From: Purpureocillium takamizusanense
Lineage: Eukaryota; Ascomycota; Sordariomycetes; Hypocreales; Ophiocordycipitaceae
Direction of reading: 5' to 3'
Length of the DNA: 64,000 nucleotides
Assembly: GCF_022605165.1 (NCBI RefSeq)
Contig: NC_063070.1
Location: 248,001-312,000, forward strand
Made by a program: the position numbers and the translations under genes. The notes below the pieces were generated by a model. It was not told the DNA's origin and did no database searches. It saw nothing but the letters and a program-made list of their open reading frames with translations. The stretch's first letter is position 1; the number at the start of each line of letters is the position of its first letter. Positions 24,184-38,326 of this stretch are shown here, in pieces.

Positions 24184-25256
24184 TGTTGTCTGCTGTTGTT
24201 GCGGCTGCAAGCGTGAACCGCCCACAACCCAGCCCACTCCCTCACTCACTGCATTTACCCGTACGTATGTATGTACGTATCTACTACGCATGTGCCCGTA
24301 CCTTCGCAACTTGGTTTGTGCTCAATTCCGTGCTCCATGGTCCCCCCACCCAGTATGCCTTGGCACGCCCGACCCCCCTGGCCCTCGCCAACGGGCGATA
24401 CGGTGTGTCGCAATAGACCCTATACTTCTCTATCTTCCGGGGGGATGTCGAGCCAGCCCATCCTTGATCCCGGACATGATGCTCCCCTTACGGACGCACA
24501 CGCCCATCGCACGGCCGAGAGCCCGAGAATCCGACAGCCTCTTGACAACTTCACGCCCCGCCATGTCCAAGGACGCATTGGGTGCAGCTCTGCTCGTCAC
24601 GTGAAGAAAGGCAAGAAGAGTCTGTCAACCATCGATATGATACGTCTTTCAAGTCAACCAGGTTTCATATGCTTTTCCTTGTTAAACTACAAGTGCTTCT
24701 AGGAGCCCGATAGTCGTCCTTGGCCCAAAGCCTGCGGCGTCATGACTGCATGCAGCCCGCTCCTCCTGACTTGCAAAGAGCCAGGCAATGGAGCCAAAGA
24801 GACGTCTGAACGCCCGCCCATGTCGGCAGACAATCGTATCGCGGCTCGGCAAGTCCACTCCATCCGTCGCCAATCTCGTCTATCAACATGCAGTCGCAAC
24901 CACAACCTTGTTGTGGCACCTTAAGCAGGTGTGTGAGAGTATTCCTCGACTCGACTCAACAAGATATTACCCTCCGCAAGGCAAAAGCAAAACAGCAAGG
25001 AAAAGATGGTGAGGTCCGGTCCTGGATGCGTCAAACAGCCTGGATAAATGGCCGGGACCTCGGGTTGCAAAATGGAACACAATGAGCATGGGGGTCCGCG
25101 CATTCCATGCGTTCCCCGTCTAGTTGAAAACAACCGTCCTGTCCTCTATCAAACGCCGTGAAAGTGCCGTGTGTGTCGCTGTGCGACCCGTTCGGGGGCG
25201 CCCGACTCGGGCTCAGTGCCGAAGTCAACGCGTCAAAAACGTACGACGACTACTGT

Positions 25257-27763
<2,507 letters not shown>

Positions 27764-28741
27764 GTTCACGAGTCGTCTGGGGTCTTTGCCTGATGAAGGA
27801 GAAGGAATTGAATGTCGGAGATGTGTTTTCGGGTTGTGCTTTGATGGGTTGACCTCGAAACGACGATGAAAGGAATGCGGGTCGGGTGGTCGTTTGATGT
27901 TGTGAGGAAGAGGATGTTTGGGAAGAATCACGGGTGGGCGCGCTGCTCCAGACTTTTTTTGCCTTTGGGCTGCCTGGCTGCGCCCTGCCGTTCCAGAGTC
28001 CCTTCCTGAAATTTTCTGGCGCTAGGAAAAACTCGTCCAGGCGCCACAGACAGAGCCACCCCGATTGGGTCTAGGCGAGAGAGGCTTATCTAATCGTGCG
28101 CGTGGCTCAAACAACACACTTACCCTATACCGTATAGATACATAGTCGTTCAGTCCCTTTCCTTTACAGATGTCGCCGGCAATCGGTCGTGAGCAGGGTT
28201 TTCATCGTAATTGTTCATTTTCCGGAGTTTCCCTAGTGGCGAGTCGTGTGTCTAGCGCCTTCGTGACGACCACGATTGCTGGCCATTCTTCCCCATGCGC
28301 GTGGCCCGGTTTGGTGGTGGACGACCAACACCCAGTGTGGCTTGTGCGGGAAGAAAGGCAGCGTACGAACAGTTGCTGTACTACGGCGCAGCCTGCATAT
28401 GCACGTGCAGAATGAAATCTGCCAGTACCGACCTGTGCACCAAGGTGACATAATTGCTCCTTGTTGACTAGGCATGTCGGTCATAGTCAGCTTCCCTCTG
28501 CCTGGCATGAAGGATCAAAGATGCGCAACAAAGAATGAGCCAATACTTTGACACAACAAAGAACCTCCATGTATCATAATAAGGGTAGCCCGTGCCACCG
28601 AAGATCTATTATCCGAACCCGACCGGGCCGCACCGGCATTCTATTCTTGGCATTACAGGTTTTTGCTCCAACACTCCGAAAAAAACACGTCAAATGTGGC
28701 GTCCCAAACACATTGGCGTCGGCGGAGCCGTTGGCCTCCCT
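27764..28741. other. Intergenic: DBP2 promoter and 3' flank of NADH dehydrogenase gene
   Basis: 978 bases between two minus-strand genes. I see no protein-like frame. It must hold the DBP2 promoter and leader and the terminator of the upstream gene; a short T run lies at 27953-27960. No specific site was recognised. Confidence 0.5.
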
Positions 28742-30629
28742 CTACTCTCGAGAAACGTCACGGCCAAAAGCCTTGGACTTGAGCCAGTCCACGATGACCA
28801 GAACACGATTTCGGGCTGAAGAGTAAATTGTTAGCTGACCAGTTAGTAAAGAGTAGGGCCAAAAGACATGGTAACTCACTGCTGAAGCACATAGACAAGT
28901 AGGCGCTCCGCCAGAACAGGTAGGTCATCCTACCACCGGTGGCCAGGTTGCCGTTCCACCAGCTCACATCGGCCACCGCCTTCTCGCTGCCAATGTACGC
29001 CAAGCTGCCCTGGTGGCTGTAGCGGAAGGGCTTGATATCCTTGACCCGGCGAAGCTGCTTCTCAAGCTTCTCAATCTCCTCGGCGGCCTCGGCGGCGTTT
29101 CCAGCCTGCAAGTTCATCTTGCTGCTAAGCTCCTGGATGCGAGACTCGTGAGCCTCCGTCTTGGCCATGTTGTTGAACAGGCGGCCGAGAAAGCTTCCTT
29201 CCTGAGACGCGACCTGAGCCGTGGGCGCGTAGCCGGCGACAGCGCAATCGCCAATGGCCCAGATATCGCGGGTGCCCTGCACAACCAGATATTCGTTGAC
29301 GGCGAGGCCGCGGCGGGAATCCTTCTGTGCGGGGATGCGTGCCATGAGATCCTTCACGATGGGCCTGACGGCGTTACCAGTTGCCCATACAAGAAGACCG
29401 TAGGGAATGACGACCCGTTCCTTGGAGCCGTCGGGGCGAGAAATCTCAGCCTCGACAGTGTTGTTGGTGACCTTTTTGACCATAGTTTTGGTCTTGATGT
29501 CAATCTTCTCCTCGCGCAGGGTGTTCTCGGTGTAGTCAATCAGCTGCTTGGAGAAGGAAGGAAGAACGTTGGGCAGGGCCTCGATCAGGGTGACCTTGAA
29601 GCGGGGGCTGATTTCGGGAACCAGCTTCTTGATGTCCTCCTCGAAGAAGTCCTGAAGCTCGCCGGCAAACTCGACGCCGGTGGGGCCGCCGCCGACGACA
29701 ACCATGTGCATCAAGCGATCAATCTCGTCGGAGCTCTGGTCCTTGAAGGCCGCCGTCTCGACGCAATCCATGATCTTCTTGCGAATGCGCTGAGCGTCGC
29801 CAATCTCTTTGAGGAAGCAGCTGTGCTCCCTGACGCCGGGAATACCAAAGGTTGCGTTCTCAGCACCGACGCCAATGACGAGCATGTCATAAGGAATCTC
29901 TGTCTCCGATATCGCGCCCTTGACCTCCGAGTTGTCGACGATCTTGACAACCTTGCGGTCCGGGTCGATGGTGGAGGCCTCGGCTTCGTAGTACTTCACG
30001 GCGGCTTTCTTGTGGCGGAGGATGGCGCGAACGGGCTCCATGATGGAGCGGTGCTCGATGGTGCCCGTGGTACACGACGGCAGCAGAGGGGTGAAGAGGA
30101 AGTAGTTTCGCGGCGACACGACAACGACATTGTAGTTTTCGGTGTCGAGCTTCTTGAGCAGGGCGACGGAGCCCCAGCCGGTTCCTAGACGGGCGTTAGT
30201 ACAAGGGTGTTGCTTGATGCGATGGGAGCTGTCCGGGTCCGACTTCGCTCACGCACCCAGGATGACGAGCGTCTTCTTTGAAGGATCGGCCTCGTACTGC
30301 GGCTCGGGATGACGGTCATCGTAGATGAGGTAGACGGTGTAGCCTGCCAGGCCGAACACGGAGAGGTAGGTCAACCTCCACATCCACCGGAAGGTCTTGC
30401 GCAGTTTGCCGGGCTTGGGCTTTGGGGCCTCGTCGGCGTAGGCTCTCCGGAAGGCGACATGGCCAGTGGTCTGCAGGCGCATGGCCACGGTCGGGCGGGC
30501 GGCAGAGCGCAGCGACGTCGCTGTCCTCGGGCCCGTCGAGAAGGCTCTGGGGACGGCGACGGGCTTTCGGGGCGCCAATTGGGCTGCCCTGGCCAGGGCG
30601 GCGCCCATGGCTCGCGACGTGGAAGGCAT
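28742..30629 (-). CDS. Mitochondrial alternative (rotenone-insensitive) NADH dehydrogenase
   Basis: Type II NADH:ubiquinone oxidoreductase, a single-subunit flavoprotein of the inner mitochondrial membrane that bypasses complex I without pumping protons. Three exons: 30629-30257, 30184-28880, 28815-28742, 583 residues. The first 75 residues are rich in Ala, Arg and Ser with no acidic residues, a typical mitochondrial presequence, followed by one hydrophobic helix (LTYLSVFGLAGYTVYLIY, about residues 88-105). The FAD Rossmann motif GTGWGS spans the first splice junction (about residue 125); the NADH motif VVVGGGPTGVEFAGEL is near 286; RDIWAIGDCA precedes the C-terminal amphipathic end. No EF-hand insert is visible, unlike calcium-binding external enzymes. 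The presequence plus membrane anchor favours an external (intermembrane-space) NDE type, but internal NDI cannot be excluded. An alternative start lies 7 codons downstream. Confidence 0.9.
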
Positions 30630-33600
30630 CACGCCGGGGCGTCCGAGGAGCGAGCTGGACAGATGCGCGGTCGCAGACGCAGCAACGGTGCAACGGCCGA
30701 TGGTGCGGCGCAGTGCGGGTGGCCTGGCGGCGGATTGAGCCAGCCAAAGTCGACGGACGTGCTTGGGGAGCCTGGAGTTGGGGAGGAGGAGTAGAGGTCG
30801 GACAGAAAGCGAGGCTGCTGGCTGGCGGCCTGGAAGAACAGGTACTTGGTAGGTTGGAAATCTCGACGCTCGCACTAATGATAAGCTGTTAACACTATAT
30901 CCAATCGAGCCGGTGCACCGCGGCGGCTCTGCAGGGCGGATACCTTGATTAGGTGCTGACGCCTGCACTTGGCTTGCTAACTTGTTACCTACCTTTAGCA
31001 CAGCTGCTCTGCCGTTCCAATGGCGGACGCCTGGCGCCGGGTTCTTCTTGGGGCCCTGGGGCTTCGATTTTTGATTTTTTTTTGGGCTCTGCAAAATGAC
31101 GCAGGAAAAATTTCTTTAGCAGATCCAGTCGTCGCCGCCGAAATAGCTCCGCAACGCATGAGGTAGGCTCGTCGCTGGGCGCTGCGCAAGGTCGGTGAGC
31201 CCTTGGCTCGATATTTTCTGCTCCTTGTTGTATCCACCTCTTAGTTAACGGCCAGTGTGCTTTATCACAAGTCGAGTCGGGCGGTTTGCGAGTGTCAATG
31301 CGGTGGTGTTGCGGAGCCGATGCGCGCCTCCAGTAGGGGACCGCCATCGGACCACGATCCATACCACGGCAACAAATAACATGACGCGATGCATTTTCGT
31401 GGCCTACAGTACTGCTTCTACGTGACTCTTGACCCTCCGATATCTGCCGGTCGCCCTGGGGCACGGGTTCCGGGAACTCGGGTGCTCCCGTAGATCGTTG
31501 GTGGTCAAGGCACAGAGAAAGTGCAACGCTACCTTGCATGTTCACCTCGTTTTGCTCGACTCAACATGTAAATTGGTCATTTGGGATGAACACTACGTAG
31601 TGGACTGCACGCGCCCATGTTTGATGCAGTCCCGACTGCGAACCGAGGTTCTATCGGGCGGCCAACCTGCCAGCCATCGCCCCGGGGCTGTACTGGTGGG
31701 AGCCAGGCCGGCTGCATCGAGGCAGAACCCGGCGGCATCTTCCTCGCCCACGTGCGAATCGATGCCGGATTGGCTTGGCTGCCTTCCATTGGCGCGCGGA
31801 GATGGCCGCCTTCACATGGGAGAACAGCGACTGCGGGCCCTCGTGCGCTCGATGACCGACCTTGACAACCTGGAAGCTGATTGCGCTTCCCTTTTGGTGT
31901 TGCGCCCATCCCTCCGGACACAGAAGGCTCTTTTATACCGCAAGGTGGGTAAGAGCCCGGCGCCCAGTACCGTGGGCATTGCTCAAATGGGCCTTGTCCG
32001 CGCGACCGAGAGGGTCCATATGCCCATTTATACTACTGTACTTGGTTTCCAAGCTCTTGCGGACGCTCGTGACGAAAGGGGCCGTCTGTTTCCGAGCTGG
32101 CTGGGGCGTGACTCAGTCGTCGCGGCACAGAACGCGGCGTGAGACGTCTGGGTAAAGGTTGGATCTCGCTGCCTCCCCTCTCATCACCCTCAGTCTCTTC
32201 CCGCTAGCACGGGCAAGCGTCGACTCGCCTGTACCTGTGAGCTGTGCGTGCATGGGCATCTGCGGCATCATGTGGACGAACCTCGACAAATTTACACTTT
32301 GAGGTCGTGGAGTGTCTTGAGAGACAGGGCATTTTTATTTGGCAAGGACCAGATAGGCAACGCGATGCATACTCGGCTCAGTCTTCGTCAATGTCGATTG
32401 AAAACCCGCGCAAGGAGAAGGAGACAGCAAGCCCGTGCGTCACCCCGTCCGGCACGGCAGTGGCGTCTCGGCTGCTCCTGCCGCACAAGGTGGTCGACCT
32501 CGACAGTCGACCTCAACACCAATCACCACTCCGGCCCCCATCTCCACCTCCGTCTAGTATACGCATTCACACATATCCAAAGGAACCCAAGACTCACGCG
32601 TCCCCCGCTGTCTGGTCCACTAACTGAAGCTTTAGCCGCTTGTCAGCAGATTGCAGCCCATGATGGCACCCGACCCTCTCTGTCGGCCTCGCTCCCCGCC
32701 AACCCTCGATCCTGGGACCCCCCCGGTCGCCTCGCGAAGCCCGGTAGGCCCTGAAACCAGCGCTGCGACACTAAAGCCCCCCTCCGCTGCGGCTCCATTG
32801 TCGCACTTTGGTCGATCTCGCCACTCGACCAGGTCGTTTCTCCAGCCACAGGCATCATAATTCTACACCGGACGCGGGGCGCTGCCGTGGCCTCCCGTGT
32901 CCAACCCGTGCCCAATCCGTCTCCAACGGAGCAAGGGGTGCCGCGTCACAACCTGGTGGTGAGGCACGCACCGGTGTTCCATGCTGCACGCTCACACGGG
33001 CCTCGCGCGAGACGGGCTTTCTTGACCCTTCAGGCGATCCGTTGTTTTGAATGCCAAGATATGGCGGCAAACGTTCGGCCCTACGGCCAGACTCCCGCCA
33101 CGACCGCTTCTTACTCTTCGCCCGGTCTTCTCCAGAAGGTTCATGTTTGACACGCTCAAGCCCCTGAGGAACCATGGACTATTGCCCTCACCGCCCTCGG
33201 TTGAGTTCCCTCTCTCGCCACCAGTCCTGCCTGTCGTGTGCCAAAGGCCCCTAGCGGCTGTCATGACATCCGTTTGCTGGCTGCCTCCCCTGTCCGAGGA
33301 CATCCTCCCAGCCTCGGGGACCCTTACTTGCTCGTGTCTTCCAACCCTCTGACCTTTGTTTTTCCTGCAAATACTTCTTCGCGGCCTATACCACGTGCTC
33401 CTTGTTTTTACTTTCGCCTCGCTCTTGTCCGTCTTGCGAAGGGCCGGCCCCTTCTTTCATGATTGCTCGGGAGGCTCATACTCATGGTGAATCAACCAGC
33501 CTGGCTTACTGCTCTCGTTTGACCCCCAAGGCATCGCCAATCTAAACCGGGACGCGCGAAGTAGACTGGTTACTGCCATGTGTTGAAGCGCCCGTGCTTA

Positions 33601-33663
33601 CAGCCACTTTCACCACCGCCAGTCGTCACAAAGATCTCACCCTTGGCCGTGCCCACCAAGAGA
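30630..33663. other. Divergent intergenic region, 3.0 kb
   Basis: Lies between the starts of the NADH dehydrogenase gene (minus) and the membrane-protein gene (plus), so it should hold both promoters. Open frames here (for example 31429-32142, plus) lack protein character. From about 32.5 to 33.5 kb the plus strand is pyrimidine-rich, as often seen upstream of fungal transcription starts. A possible splice acceptor at 33594-33600 suggests the plus-strand gene may have an extra 5' exon in this region. Confidence 0.45.
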
Positions 33664-35550
33664 ATGGTTCCGCTGATGGATCAAGTCGCTGGCCATCTGG
33701 CCCGTGACGAGGGTCTTACAACACCCAAGTTCACTGGATTCCCTGCGTGGACGCTCGGGGACGAGAGCGAGGATGAGGCTGGAGCCGAGGGCCCCCAAGC
33801 GAGACATAAGAAAGGAAAACGTCGTGCAATAGAGCGAAGAAGCTCGTTACCGCCCAGTGCGGCCGACAGCGCCTTACGACTTGGCTCTCCACACCGGCGC
33901 TCATCGTCTAAAAGAGGTCTACTGAGAAACGTTGTCGAGCCAATAGTGAGCAAATTGGGTGGCGATAAATCGGAACCCGAGTCCAGCGACCACGACAAAA
34001 GCAGTCCAGAAAGTGAGCCGCCGACACCAACAGCCAGCTCGGCTCCTACTGCCAATCCGCCGCCTTCGCTACCCCCTCCGCCGACTAGCCTTCCCTCGCC
34101 CTCAAACCGTCCTCAATCCAAGTTCTTTACTCCGCAAGTGACGAGCACCTCATACCGTACCAAGGAGTCGGCGCGTCCAAGCAATGTGAGTTGCTCCCGG
34201 TGCCGTAGCATGGTAACAAGAGTGCCGTGACCGTGCATTATACTGATGTAATATAACACAGGCCCTGCCCGTCAACAACGCAGATGATAAATCGTCGCAA
34301 TATGTGACGTCGATGGCAGCTACCCAGTCGTACTACAGTCCGTCCGCCACGTCTATGCTTGAGAGCGTCACGAGTATCAGTACCTCCAGCGCGGCACCGA
34401 TTACCACGAGTATGTCCTTCATTTCACTTACCCCGACAGCCACGCGACAATTTCCGCTCCTGTCCTCGGAAGTAAGGAAGGGCGTGCAAAGCCCAGTGAC
34501 CCAGGCGCCGGCCGCATCTTTGCCGACGGCAGTTCTCTCAACGGCGACAAGTAGCTCCTTATACTCATACGAGACTGCAGAGCCAGACAAGATAGAAGAC
34601 CATCCCTCTCATGCTCATGACAACCTCCATGCCAGCACAGAGAAGGCTCTCATTGCCGTGGGCTCCATCGGTAAGCTGATCTAGTCTTGTCCGTGAGTGC
34701 AGAGCTGATGGCTGCCACAGGCGCTACAATCATCGTCTTCTTTGTTGTTTGGGTTAGCTGGAAGTGTTTCAAAATGCGACGGGGCAAAAAGCATTCTGAT
34801 AATTGGCTGCCGGCAACCTTCTCGCTCGAGAGATCCAAACAGATTGCTGTCAACCTGGCTTCTCGAGTTCCCGTCCTGAAGGACAAGGTGGCGAAGCGGA
34901 CCTGGTCCAACCTGGAGAAACCGTATGACGAAGCTTACTGGGAAAAGCAACTGCCTTACTCAGGGGCCACGACCGGGAATCCCGGGGGCATCACCGTGCA
35001 TACTGCAATCGTCAGGGAGAGCGTGGTTGACGACAACCCAGGGGCTGCTGGTCTCTCCCGTCACGGTCCGAGCCAGTCCATGTCGTCAACTCAGCCGCAG
35101 TTCAACAACACGCTCCGCTCAAACTACCAAGTCGCCAATGGCCGGATGAGCGAGATCTCGTCGCTCTCGTCCGGTTTCGGTGATGGAGATATCATCATGC
35201 CGCCGCCCAACAGCAAGACGACCGTCACGGCGGCACGCCTCCCCGTGCCGCCACCCGCGGCGACGCGCTCCAGCGTCAGCGAGATGTCGCAACGGCGCGA
35301 AACCACGTACACGGAGGCATCCGAGGACCCAGTGCCGCGATTCCGCAGCATCAACTCGTGGGTGAGGCAGCAGACGGGACGAGTGAAGCGCGCCAAGCAG
35401 CGCGAAGTTGCGGCCAGCGATGCGCCCCCGGTGCCGAACATGCCTCCCGAGCAAGACTTCAAGCTCATGATGCCAGACGGCGAAGAACCACGAAGGGCGC
35501 AAATGGAAGCATCGCAACGCGACGGACGTGAAGATGCGAGCGAACCGTAG
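33664..35550 (+). CDS. Uncharacterised single-pass membrane protein
   Basis: I do not recognise a named family. Three exons: 33664-34185, 34262-34670, 34721-35550, 586 residues. The N-terminal half is charged and then Pro/Ser-rich (including PPPSLPPPPTSLPSP), followed by a Ser/Thr-rich stretch typical of an O-glycosylated external region. One membrane helix, GATIIVFFVVWVSWKCF (about residues 311-327), is followed by K-M-R-R-G-K-K-H, which by the positive-inside rule puts the C-terminal 260 residues in the cytosol. The second intron (50 bases) cuts the gene exactly at the start of the helix. The tail holds YDEAYWEKQLPYSG and a Pro-rich, charged end. The layout resembles stress sensors (Ser/Thr stalk, one helix, cytosolic tail), but no signal peptide is seen. 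The frame is open upstream of this ATG and an acceptor-like TGCTTACAG ends at 33600, so a 5' exon with a signal peptide may be missing. Confidence 0.75.
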
Positions 35551-35815
35551 CGCCTGGAACAGTACAATCTACGTCGCGGCCGTACGCTTAAGGGATCAAC
35601 GTCCAATGGTAGCACATGTGCCTGTAATAAGAATAAAAAAGGTCTAGATACTAGTATACTCCGTAATGGTGTAGTGTACGAAGTATTGTATTACGCCGCG
35701 CGCGGGCAGCCAATCTGGTCTATCCTCGAAGCGGGGGTGAGCGCGGTTGATTTGGCTCCAGCCCCGGGCCTGCATGTACAGAAAGGAGACCTCGCCGCCT
35801 CGTAATGTCAACCTC
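35551..35815. other. Convergent intergenic spacer, 265 bases
   Basis: Lies between the stops of the membrane-protein gene (plus) and the thiamine gene (minus), so it holds two facing 3' ends. An AATAAAAAA string at 35631-35640, about 80 bases after the plus-strand stop, is a plausible polyadenylation signal. Confidence 0.5.
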
Positions 35816-38326
35816 TTATTTATGAGGAAACATTTCCCAAAAACCAATCTCCATCTGTAGACGAGTTTCAAGATTAGAAACTAGTGAATGTTGTCGGGGC
35901 CACCGCCATTCTCACCTTGAGAGCATGGATGAATATCTTGACGAGCTCCTCCACGCGAGAAGGCGACTGTCGTCTCATGTTGTCTTCTATCAGGTCTGCC
36001 CGAAGGGGGGGAAACACGGAGGCGTTTCAGCGTCTTGTCATCTGCCTGAACCACAAAAGGGTGCAACGACAGAGTGGGGGAGGAAGGAGTTTGTGGGGAG
36101 GACAAGCGGACGCACCTGAACCGAGCTTCACGGCGGCGGTGTAGTCGTCGGCAATGTAGTTCTCTATCCAGGGCCAAAAAGTGTTGCCATCGCGCCGGGT
36201 GCTCGGGTGGGCGTGGAGCATCTTGGCGACTGCGCCGTAGCCAAGGAGACACGGTGCGATGGCCATCTGCAGGGCGAGCCAGTCCTCACTTTGGCCGATG
36301 TCGAGGACATAGCGCGTATATGCGGTGCAAGCTGTTTGGACGCGATCGATTCCCGCGGGTCAGTCTCCAACGCGTGTGCAACCGAGACAACACATGAGAA
36401 GAGGGAGAAGAGGGAACAGCTGGGAAGACGGATGTTACCTTGCTTCTCTTCCGTGGAACGCATCTCGGCGACAGATATGCCGAAAGACTCGCAGTAGCTT
36501 ATGTGTAGTTTCAGCTCGTGCATGATGTGCCCGACGGACCCGCTTGACTGTGGCGGCGGAGGAGGCAGCTGGTGTTAGCTGGCGCCGATACCATGTACGG
36601 ACGCATACGGCCAGTGAGGCGAGTATTCAGGGGCGGCAGGGAACAACGTACCCTCGTAATGTCGGTGATGTCGGTCGTCTTGTACGCCGCAAGAGCATTG
36701 GCGCGGGCAAAGTGAATCTGCCATGAGGTGACGGCAAGGGTCAGTGCGTTTCCCGCTTTGGCATCTCGACACATCTTACAAGGTAAAGATAGTCCTGGAT
36801 GATGTAGCCTTTGAAGGACTCAAGGGGTAGCGTGCCATCTCCAAGGGCCATGACGAATGGATGGTAGACGAAGTTTTTCCACACGTCTCTGACGTCGGGT
36901 CGATCGAGGAGGTACTCGATGAAGTAACCCCTATTTCGCCGCACCGTGTTAGATTTTACGCCACCTCGACCGTTGACTGGGCGCATAGAGGGAAGGTAGG
37001 AAGACATACGGGGAGAACGGCAGGTTAAAGGTCGAGTGAAAGTGGTCCAAGGGCCCGTGGCCGCTGCCAAGCTGCGGCGCTTCTCGGATACCAGCCTCGA
37101 CGTATCGGCACGCGGCCCGGACGGCGGCGGGGACGTCCTTGCCCACAGCGAGGCCAGACGAGATGGCGGCTTTCTTTTGTCAGTACAAGGGGATGAGATG
37201 GAATGTACAGAGAGATACAAGACTGAAGGGGCACCCACCTGCGAGCGAGCAGCCGGTGCCGTGGGTGCTCGTGGTCTCCTGCCAGGGGCTCTCGACGCGC
37301 ATCACGAAGCCGTCGGGCCCGACGAGCGTGTCCACAACAACCTTGTGCGGCGTCCCGGCGTCGGCGATGGTCATGTCGGCGGCGGCGAAGGGCAGGTGAC
37401 CGCCCTTGACGAGCACCCACTCCGGGCCAAGGGACTGTATGCGACGGCCCACGGCCTCGATGTCGGCGACGGAGCGAATGTCCTCTCCCTTGCCGCTATG
37501 CTCGGAGACCACGCCTTTGTCCCCGGGACCGTTCTCAGAAAGGATGAGCTTCGCTTCGGGAATGTTGGGCGTGAGCACCGTGGTAAGCGGTAAGAGATGC
37601 TGTGAGAGATTACGAATGGCCTCATGGGGAAGCAGTTGAGCGCCCGACGTCGAGACCATGACCTGGGCGAAGGGGCGTTAGCGACCTCTGTTGCTGCTGG
37701 CCAGAAAGGAGAAGAGGTTCCCTTACCGGGTCGACGACGAGAGCGCGAGCCCTGTGCTTGCGCACCTGTCGCGCGACAGCCTCGATGGTCTCTGCGGCTG
37801 CGAGCATGCCTGCCATGATGTGTTCTCCGCTCAGCCATGGGTCCAAGAGCAGGAAAATTGACAAGGGCGTTTCGGCTCTCACCTGTTGTGATGACATCGA
37901 CGCCCACGTCCTCGAGGCACGCCTCGATCTGACGCTCCACAAAGTCGGCGGGCACGACGTGGATACCCTTGACGCCCGTCGTGTTCTGCACCGTCAGAGC
38001 CGTCGTCGCCGTCATGGCATAGCAGCCGTGCGCGGCGAGCACCTTTTGACCCGCCTCAAGGCCACTTTGCCGGTGGCGGCGGCGCGGGGGCCCAGCATGT
38101 CAGCGATTTCTTAAAAATGTCTCCTTGATCATGGGTCTGCCTGCCCGCCCGAATATTCCGGGCGGAAGATGCAAGAACAGCGTGGGACGGACGGACGGGA
38201 TGCGAGTCTTGTGTGTTTTTTTTGGGGAGCGTGCGCTGATAAGTGAACGAAGGTCTAGGAAAGAACGACTTACGCGCCGCCGGAGCTGTCGGAGCCGGCG
38301 ATCAGCAGCACCCTGGCAGGTGCCAT
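35816..38326 (-). CDS. thi20: HMP/HMP-phosphate kinase fused to TenA (Thi20 type)
   Basis: Bifunctional thiamine-pathway enzyme. The N-terminal ribokinase-fold domain phosphorylates hydroxymethylpyrimidine (HMP) and HMP-P to HMP-PP; the C-terminal TenA (thiaminase II) domain salvages pyrimidine from degraded thiamine. Eleven exons: 38326-38274, 38064-37883, 37809-37727, 37662-37239, 37169-37010, 36930-36780, 36717-36652, 36547-36439, 36331-36116, 35995-35916, 35854-35816; 520 residues, a normal length. Seen: LLIAGSDSSGGA (residues 7-18), TALTVQNTTG, TPNIPEAKLIL, WVLVKGGH and the THGTGCSLA anion hole near residue 242. The TenA part starts near residue 300 (GYFIEYLLDRPDVRDVWKNF), with YIIQDYLYL, HELKLHISYCESFGIS, DDYTAAV and the conserved end KMEIGFWEM, which needs the last intron (35915-35855). 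Intron 1 (209 bases) contains a GC hairpin but no riboswitch core that I can recognise. Confidence 0.92.

Larger units (their letters stand above)
9705..25256. other. 15.5-kb gene desert upstream of con7
   Basis: No convincing coding exon was found on either strand between the con7 ATG and the DBP2 stop. The longest open frames (for example 11528-12601 and 16226-17194, plus) have compositions expected of GC-rich noncoding DNA: many Arg, Ser, Pro, Cys and no recognisable domain. Contents are many microsatellites (listed), GTACCT/AGGTAC clusters (about 11411-11470, 12571-12615, 14745-14800) and pyrimidine tracts. From about 15.3 to 20.5 kb the DNA has few simple repeats and looks more like unique sequence. 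It probably includes the con7 promoter and leader; unannotated noncoding RNA genes are possible. Confidence 0.55.

Noticed and set aside
29013..30188. 391-codon plus-strand open frame across the NADH dehydrogenase gene
   Set aside because: Antisense shadow of a gene with clear FAD and NADH motifs on the other strand.
38065..38273. TPP riboswitch in the first intron of the thiamine gene
   Set aside because: The conserved CTGAGA and downstream GATCTGGATAATGCCAGC-like core could not be found by eye; only a simple hairpin is present.
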